A DNA stretch of 20,105 nt, from assembly GCA_003167015.1 (NCBI GenBank), contig PMUF01000292.1:988-21092 (forward strand), in the 5' to 3' direction. The stretch is from Chitinophagaceae bacterium. Lineage in GTDB: Bacteria > Bacteroidota > Bacteroidia > Chitinophagales > Chitinophagaceae. Under the pieces are notes generated by a model. The model was not told the origin of the DNA. It saw only the letters and a program-made list of their open reading frames with translations, and ran no database searches. Below are positions 15,323 to 20,105 of this stretch, piece after piece (the stretch's first letter is position 1; each line of letters opens with the position of its first letter). A program made the position numbers and the translations under genes.

Positions 15323-15388
15323 ACCTGCTGCTTATTAGTTATTCAAGAGTTAAGGTACCGAAAATTTGAAAGCAAATCACAACACAAA
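14863..15388 (-). repeat. Duplicated VOC segment, copy 2 (direct repeat)
   Basis: This is the counterpart of 8312-8877 in the same orientation, including the 5' non-coding AGCAAATCACAACACAAA. Its left limit coincides with the stop codon of the Tat hydrolase (14861-14863). The following stretch to 15612 (about 220 bp) is AT-rich and shows nothing I can name. Confidence 0.75.
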
Positions 15389-15612
15389 TTCAAACTTTCA
15401 CCTGCCCATTCTTCCGTTTCCCATCCTGTAGCCCAACTTCAACCCACTACGGCATATAAGAGCAACCACTTATTTATCATGGGATTACCATTTACAAAGC
15501 GGCACTCAAAATGCTTAGATCATCATAATGACATCAACTAGTTCGTTATAGCGATAGAATGATCGATTAATATTGGATAGCGAATTCATCCTTTGCAAAA
15601 TTCATTTTTCCT

Positions 15613-15984
15613 ATGGTTAACCTTAAAGCGCAATATTCCTTGCGCGCTTTCCTTCTACACAGACCTACAGAAGGTATCATAATGATCGATGCCGGAGGAA
15701 AAATACTCCAGCTCAATCCAGCTGCAGCCGCGCTCTTCCGCTACGATAGCGCCGAGCTTATCGGCCAATCCATTCAAGTACTTATTCCGGCAGACAACCT
15801 CCTTCCTATTGACAATGACAAAAAGGAAATAGTCCCCGGGCGTTCGCTTGCGCGTAAAAAAGAAGGCACCGAATTTCCGGCCCAACTCAACATCAGCTAT
15901 TGCCAACAGCCGGGTCAGCGATTAGCCTTCATTTCGGTTATGGATGTATCCGGTCAGCATACAATTCCCATTTGCGGCAGATAA
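15613..15984 (+). CDS. Lone PAS-domain protein, probably a fragment of a sensor protein
   Basis: A 123-residue protein that is nearly all one PAS domain. It has the S-box blocks EGIIMIDAGGKILQLNPAAA, LFRYDSAELIGQSIQVLIP and RKKEGTEFPAQLNISYCQQ, and ends in AFISVMDVSG. PAS domains of this type normally sit before a histidine-kinase or other output domain; none follows. After VMDVSG the frame runs 31 bp into the 3' end of the opposite gene and stops, so the last residues (about 10) are antisense text. I infer a truncated sensor remnant, although a stand-alone PAS protein is possible. No promoter or Shine-Dalgarno site is clear upstream. Confidence 0.6.
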   Translation: MVNLKAQYSLRAFLLHRPTEGIIMIDAGGKILQLNPAAAALFRYDSAELIGQSIQVLIPADNLLPIDNDKKEIVPGRSLARKKEGTEFPAQLNISYCQQPGQRLAFISVMDVSGQHTIPICGR

Positions 15985-16571
15985 CCGGCCCGAAAAGCAT
16001 TGACGACAGACTTTGGAGTCAGGACAGGTAATTGTTCCATTTCGGGCACGGCTATCCCTTCTTCATACCCGAACGGAGACCACTGAAAAAGCTTATTCTT
16101 CAACACTAAAAACGGGCGGTGATCGTACAGCACGAAAGAACCGTTGGGGAGATCGGCGATCTTTGCATCGAAAGTGACCTTTAATCCATTGCGATTGATT
16201 CTTTCCTGGTGAAGAATCTTATCTATTTCCCGGATGGAGGTCTTTTCGTTGAAGTCGTATCCCGGATTGCCCTTTAGCCAAAAAGATTTAAACCTGCTGA
16301 AATCAGCTCTGCGGCATTCGCAGCAGGGTCTGTGCCCTGCGGCAAATGCGGTGGCTTCATCGAGGAAAAAAAGCTCCGTCCATCTGTCCGGGGCCATGAT
16401 AGGTCTTTTTCTATCTTTAAATTCAAGCCTGCAGGTGATCCATGCCTGTAATTTAAACGGGCGAAGGATTTCCTGCGCATGGTTGTGCAAAACGCCTCGG
16501 TTCCCCATCCAGGCGCCGCGGGCTTTCGTTTCAATGATACTACCGGCTGGATCGACCCGATTCTGCAACAT
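15954..16571 (-). CDS. Conserved protein of unknown function with Ada-like HRPCxxCR motif
   Basis: A 205-residue soluble protein with a strongly patterned sequence. It starts MLQNRVDPAGSI and holds ARGAWMGNRGVLHN, WITCRLEFK, RWTELFFLDEATAFAAGHRP and CCECRRADF, FNEKTSIREIDKILHQERI, FQWSPFGYEEG and VLTPKSVVNAFRAGYLPQ. GHRPC-x2-CR (79-87) recalls the zinc site of the Ada DNA-repair N-domain (FRPC-x2-CR). A second Cys pair is not obvious, so metal binding is uncertain. I recall similar proteins in other bacteria but no established function. It is divergent from the antiporter gene (75 bp between starts) and convergent with the PAS fragment. No signal peptide or membrane segment. Confidence 0.8.
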   Translation of the reverse strand: MLQNRVDPAGSIIETKARGAWMGNRGVLHNHAQEILRPFKLQAWITCRLEFKDRKRPIMAPDRWTELFFLDEATAFAAGHRPCCECRRADFSRFKSFWLKGNPGYDFNEKTSIREIDKILHQERINRNGLKVTFDAKIADLPNGSFVLYDHRPFLVLKNKLFQWSPFGYEEGIAVPEMEQLPVLTPKSVVNAFRAGYLPQMGIVC

Positions 16572-16646
16572 GATGAATGAGTTCTTTTGAAACAGAATTT
16601 ACAAAATTCCCTTTGTTTCTCGTACCTTTTCCAGGATAAACAGCTT

Positions 16647-17732
16647 ATGGTCCGTTTAAAATTACGGCTTCCTTTATGGACAATGGTGGCGCCCGTTCTC
16701 GCCTGGCTATTATTTGCCGGAGCAGGATTTGCATCGGGAACCATCTATTCGATCCTGCTTGCAGCAGGGTTGATCGGTAGCGTCCTGGCGGCAGTGCATC
16801 ATGCCGAAGTGATCGCACACCGTGTCGGCGAACCTTATGGCGCCCTCGTGCTGGCGGTGGCCGTCACTTCCATTGAAGTCGCATTGATCATCTCGCTGAT
16901 GCTGACACCGGGCCATGAAACCGCCACATTGGCAAGGGATACGGTATTTGCCGCCGAGATGATCATCATCACCGGCATCGTAGGCGGCTGCCTGCTGCTG
17001 GGCGGAATAAAATTTAAAGAACAAACCTTCGGGTTGGATGGCGTCTCCGCCGCGCTGACCGTGTTGACAGCCATTTCTGTACTGGCGCTCATTCTTCCCA
17101 ATTACACGTCCAGCATTCCCGGTCCCTTTTACAATCATCAGCAACTGGCCTTTGTGGCCGTCGTATGCCTGATCCTGTATGGCACCTTTCTCCTCATTCA
17201 GACCATTCGCCACCGCTCTTATTTCCTGCAGACGGACGAAGAGACTACTAAAGACGCTCATGCCGCTCCGCCTGACGGCCTCACCACATCGCTCAGCATC
17301 GTCTTTCTGCTGATCAGCCTTGTCGCCGTGGTCGTCCTCGCGGAATTCCTGGCCCCGGGCATCGAGGCAGGTGTCGACAAAATGGGCGCCCCCAAATCCC
17401 TCGTAGGTATCATCATCGCTATGGTCGTGCTGTTGCCGGAAGGACTGTCCGCCCTGAATGCATCCAACCAGAACCAGCTGCAATCCAGCCTCAACCTCGC
17501 CCTGGGCTCTGCGTTGGCCAGTATCGGGCTGACCATTCCCACCGTGGCCTTCGTCGCATTGTATAAAGGAATACCGCTGACCCTCGGAATCGATACCAAA
17601 TCGACTGTGCTTTTCCTGCTTTCCCTTTTTATTATCTTACTATCGTTGCGTACCGGCCGCACCACCATTCTGCAGGGCGTCGTATTGCTGATCATTTTTG
17701 CGGTGTATATCTTTACGACGATCGTTCCATGA
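16647..17732 (+). CDS. chaA: Ca2+/H+ (cation/proton) antiporter, ChaA type
   Basis: A 361-residue inner-membrane antiporter of the CaCA family that exports Ca2+ or Na+ in exchange for protons. About eleven hydrophobic segments are visible. The two inverted alpha repeats are clear: GEPYGALVLAVAVTSIEVAL (61-80, ion-binding Glu77) and MVVLLPEGLSALNASNQNQL (259-278, Glu265) with LNLALGSALASIGLT. I chose ATG 16647, preceded by a weak AGGA; an in-frame TTG at 16587 would add 20 polar residues and is less likely. A loose -7 element (TACCTTTT, 16623-16630) lies just upstream. It ends 115 bp before tRNA-Lys with no clear terminator. The gene symbol is by family resemblance; the ion preference is not shown by the sequence. 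Confidence 0.88.
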   Translation: MVRLKLRLPLWTMVAPVLAWLLFAGAGFASGTIYSILLAAGLIGSVLAAVHHAEVIAHRVGEPYGALVLAVAVTSIEVALIISLMLTPGHETATLARDTVFAAEMIIITGIVGGCLLLGGIKFKEQTFGLDGVSAALTVLTAISVLALILPNYTSSIPGPFYNHQQLAFVAVVCLILYGTFLLIQTIRHRSYFLQTDEETTKDAHAAPPDGLTTSLSIVFLLISLVAVVVLAEFLAPGIEAGVDKMGAPKSLVGIIIAMVVLLPEGLSALNASNQNQLQSSLNLALGSALASIGLTIPTVAFVALYKGIPLTLGIDTKSTVLFLLSLFIILLSLRTGRTTILQGVVLLIIFAVYIFTTIVP

Positions 17733-17827
17733 TCACAGCGCCATCCCCGCACAAAATTTTCGCCGGTTTTTTCAGAAATTTTCCTACTTTCGCGCAACTT
17801 TTTCGCGACGGATTTCTCAAAATGGTC

Positions 17828-17835
17828 TATATTTG
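17828..17835 (+). promoter_or_regulatory. -7 promoter element of tRNA-Lys
   Basis: TATATTTG fits TAnnTTTG and lies 12 bases before the tRNA. A TTTC at 17801-17804 (spacer 23) is the nearest -33 candidate, so the match is partial. Confidence 0.5.
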
Positions 17836-17847
17836 CCGTCCGAAATT

Positions 17848-17920
<73 letters not shown>

Positions 17921-17930
17921 CTGAAAATCA

Positions 17931-17965
17931 AGCACTTAGGAGGTAAAAATTCTGGGTGCTTTTTT
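17931..17965. terminator. Terminator shared by tRNA-Lys and the MFS exporter gene
   Basis: A 9-bp stem AGCACTTAG / CTGGGTGCT (two G-U pairs) around a 12-base loop is followed by a T-run to 17965 on the plus strand. On the minus strand the same hairpin is followed by TGATTTT, so it could also end the exporter transcript arriving from the right. Confidence 0.8.
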
Positions 17966-17981
17966 GTTTGACTACAGCCCG

Positions 17982-19193
17982 CTACACCAGACCTGCCCGG
18001 ACCACATCTTTACGCTGAGCCTTATTGATCCGCAAAATGACCGACATGACGATCACCGATAATAAAATAATGATCCCATAGCCATAGGCCAGATTGCGCT
18101 CGTCCTTCGCGGGAAGGAAAATGATGATCGACGAGCTTAATATAGAGACAAGGACATAGTTGATCCCCCCGGTAAGCCCGCTGGCCACACCCGCATTCTG
18201 CGGGAAACTGCTAAGACAGAAAGTAAAGAAATTATTGAAGGTATATCCTGCGCAAACGTGAATGATAAAGGCAAAAAACAACAGGGTATACAGATTTTCG
18301 GCATATGGAATGCTTACCAGCATAGCGGCGGCAAATAAGACCTGCCAGCCGAGATTAAATGACAGCTTCCTGAAGAAAGGCCGCTTGATCGTGGCCTTGC
18401 TGATAAATCCGCCGGCCATCAGGGCAAATCCCATGCATAATGAACTGTAGCCCGCAATGACGGCGCTCATATGAAAGCGGTGCTCGATAATAAAGGCGCC
18501 GGTGAGGTTAAAGATCATCACCGTACAGTAAGACAGCCCGCACATGATAATGCCTAAAGTAAAGGCCGGCGTACCCAGCAGCCGGCCATAGGTGGCAGCG
18601 ATATGCCGGGTCTTGAAAGGAGCAGCCTGTGGTAATGTCTCCCCGCTAAAGATCAATTCCAGCACGACCATTATTATCGAGAGGGCAGCCAATGCATAAA
18701 AATTAGATTGCCAGCCAAATGCCGTCTGCAGATAGCCGCCGATAAAGGGCGCCACGATCGGCCCCGTCGACCAGATAATCGAGAAGAGGCTGAGATAGTG
18801 CTGTCGTTTATCCCCTGTATACACATCGATAAAAAAAGCCCGTTTGCCGACAACGATAAAGGCTACGGTCATCCCCTGTACTACCCGCATAGCATAGATC
18901 AGGTAAATATGATGAGTGACGGCAATCGCGATATTGGACAAGGCGAGAAGCACCAGAGAAATCAGGCTGAGCTTATATCGTCCATAGCTATCCAGCAGAG
19001 AGCCGACGAATAGCTGGAAGACGCCATAGCTGATCAGGAAAAAAGTCAGGGTCAGCTGCACCTGTATCGTACTGACATGCAGAGCCGCCGCCATACTGGG
19101 CATGGAAGGAATATACATATCGGTGACAAATCCGGATAAGGGAATCAATGCGAAGGCCGTCAATGTGGCCATTCTCGGGTGTTTCAATTTCAT
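17982..19193 (-). CDS. MFS drug/metabolite exporter, Bcr/CflA-like (DHA1)
   Basis: A 403-residue inner-membrane exporter with about twelve hydrophobic segments, driven by the proton gradient. DMYIPSMPSMAA (25-36) at the end of the first helix is typical of the Bcr/CflA group. MFS motif A appears as GSLLDSYGRYKLS (Gly64, Asp68, Gly71, Arg72), and the motif C region reads WSTGPIVAPFIGGYL, as expected for an antiporter. The gene follows the AraC-type regulator by 63 bp in the same orientation. That gap contains a -7-like TAATTTTG (19205-19198 on this strand) ending only four bases before ATG 19193, so an independent, nearly leaderless transcript is conceivable. Substrate is unknown; drug resistance is inferred only from the family. 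Confidence 0.9.
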   Translation of the reverse strand: MKLKHPRMATLTAFALIPLSGFVTDMYIPSMPSMAAALHVSTIQVQLTLTFFLISYGVFQLFVGSLLDSYGRYKLSLISLVLLALSNIAIAVTHHIYLIYAMRVVQGMTVAFIVVGKRAFFIDVYTGDKRQHYLSLFSIIWSTGPIVAPFIGGYLQTAFGWQSNFYALAALSIIMVVLELIFSGETLPQAAPFKTRHIAATYGRLLGTPAFTLGIIMCGLSYCTVMIFNLTGAFIIEHRFHMSAVIAGYSSLCMGFALMAGGFISKATIKRPFFRKLSFNLGWQVLFAAAMLVSIPYAENLYTLLFFAFIIHVCAGYTFNNFFTFCLSSFPQNAGVASGLTGGINYVLVSILSSSIIIFLPAKDERNLAYGYGIIILLSVIVMSVILRINKAQRKDVVRAGLV

Positions 19194-19256
19194 CCCTCAA
19201 AATTACCTTACCGTGCCGATTTCGGGTTAAACTTTCCAATCCATTGCTTATAGAAT

Positions 19257-20105
19257 TCAAACAACCGATAGCCGGACCTCCATCGGCGTCAGCCCTGTCT
19301 GCTTTTTGAAGAACAGCGTGAAATAGGCAGGATATTCAAAACCAAGGCCATAGGCGATCTCCGAAATATTCCAGTCTGAATGCCTCAACAATGCGTTGGC
19401 TTCGCTGACGATCCTGGCAGAGATATGTTCGGTGGTCGTTTTGCCGGAAACCTCTTTGAGCGCCCGGTTCAGATGATTGACGTGTACCGACAGCGCATCG
19501 GCATATTGATTGGCCGTCTTCAGCTGCAAAGGCTCTTCCGGCGCATCGATAGGAAATTGCCGTTCCAGTAATTCCAGGAACTGATGGGTGAGCCGGGCGT
19601 TGGCGGTGAGGTTTTTTACAGTGAACTCCGCCGGCTGCATCTTCATGGCAGCATGGATCAGCAGGTGAAGGTAATTACGCAGCAGGTCGAACTTGTGAAC
19701 ATAGCCGGAAGCCATCTCCTGCATCATTTTCCGGAAAATGTCGCCGACCTCCTTCTGCTGCGCTTTATTGAGAAAGAAGGCAGGCATCTGACCTGTCCGC
19801 AGCAAAGGTGAATCTGGCAGGGCGCCGGTATTCTCGACGGGATGGACGAAGGATTCGGTAAAAAGGCAATACCACCCTTTCTGTTGGGCGGAGATGGCTT
19901 CCCAGGCATACGGAGTGAAAGGATTGGAGAATATCAGAACCGGCTTGTCGACGATGATGGACTTGTCGGCATAATCATACCGACCTGTGCCCAGCATGAA
20001 CGAGACCTTATAGAAATCGCGGCGGCCATAAGGCGTCTTGCGACAGGTCACAGCACGGGGGAAAACGTTGAAATGCCCGGAGCCCGCGTTGTTCAACGAA
20101 GCATG
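19257..20105 (-). CDS. AraC-family transcriptional regulator; 5' end beyond window
   Basis: A cytoplasmic regulator with an N-terminal sensing domain (about the first 170 visible residues, GSGHFNVFPRAV and an RmlC-like DYADKSIIVDKPVLIFSNP) and a C-terminal AraC double HTH. The HTH part reads NQYADALSVHVNHLNRALKE, then SDWNISEIAYGLGFEYPAYF and TLFFKKQTGLTPMEVR, the typical second-helix signature. The frame stays open to the right edge (His-Ala-Ser before Leu-Asn-Asn), and the first in-frame start-like codon in the window is only a TTG at 20096. I therefore read the gene as cut by the edge. Directly downstream lies the MFS exporter, so it most likely controls that gene and perhaps itself. Confidence 0.9.
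   Translation of the reverse strand, partial: HASLNNAGSGHFNVFPRAVTCRKTPYGRRDFYKVSFMLGTGRYDYADKSIIVDKPVLIFSNPFTPYAWEAISAQQKGWYCLFTESFVHPVENTGALPDSPLLRTGQMPAFFLNKAQQKEVGDIFRKMMQEMASGYVHKFDLLRNYLHLLIHAAMKMQPAEFTVKNLTANARLTHQFLELLERQFPIDAPEEPLQLKTANQYADALSVHVNHLNRALKEVSGKTTTEHISARIVSEANALLRHSDWNISEIAYGLGFEYPAYFTLFFKKQTGLTPMEVRLSVV

Overview
The window looks like chromosomal DNA from a Bacteroidota bacterium, most likely a Chitinophagaceae relative. The evidence is several promoters of the Bacteroidota type (TTTG, then TAnnTTTG), near absence of strong Shine-Dalgarno sites (one exception at 4340-4345), and proteins of Bacteroidota type (PriA, MtaB, M1 peptidase, a sigma-54 activator of a GAF-regulator lineage, AraC). 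Family assignments rest on recognised motifs, not on a search.

Left part (1-7260): housekeeping genes. priA (minus strand, cut by the left edge) lies downstream of a plsC-type acyltransferase. A divergent promoter region separates them from mtaB, a tRNA methylthiotransferase. A small alpha/beta-barrel protein, the alkyladenine glycosylase Tag and a secreted M1 metallopeptidase follow. From 7261 to 7805 there is no convincing gene. It holds a strand-skewed array of degenerate CCTGAAAAA-type repeats, framed by a perfect 15-bp inverted repeat. A small unknown ORF and tRNA-Val(TAC), with promoter and terminator, follow.

Middle part (8300-16000): accessory, partly decaying DNA. Two direct copies of a VOC/glyoxalase-like gene, the second frameshifted, frame about 6 kb. 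Between them lie a zinc-independent quinone-type oxidoreductase, an egtD-like methyltransferase with an internal deletion, a sigma-54 activator without a sensor domain, an exported EHN-type epoxide hydrolase and a Tat-exported alpha/beta hydrolase. A near-perfect sigma-54 promoter precedes the oxidoreductase and a weaker one precedes the epoxide hydrolase, with the activator gene between them. My working model is a small sigma-54-controlled module against reactive electrophiles (quinones, enones, epoxides); this is inference. A lone PAS-domain fragment lies just beyond the second VOC copy.

Right part (15950-20105): a conserved unknown protein with an Ada-like HRPCxxCR motif, a ChaA-type Ca2+/H+ antiporter divergent from it, tRNA-Lys(CTT), a Bcr/CflA-like MFS exporter, and an AraC regulator that runs off the right edge and probably controls the exporter. 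tRNA-Lys and the exporter converge on a shared hairpin terminator.
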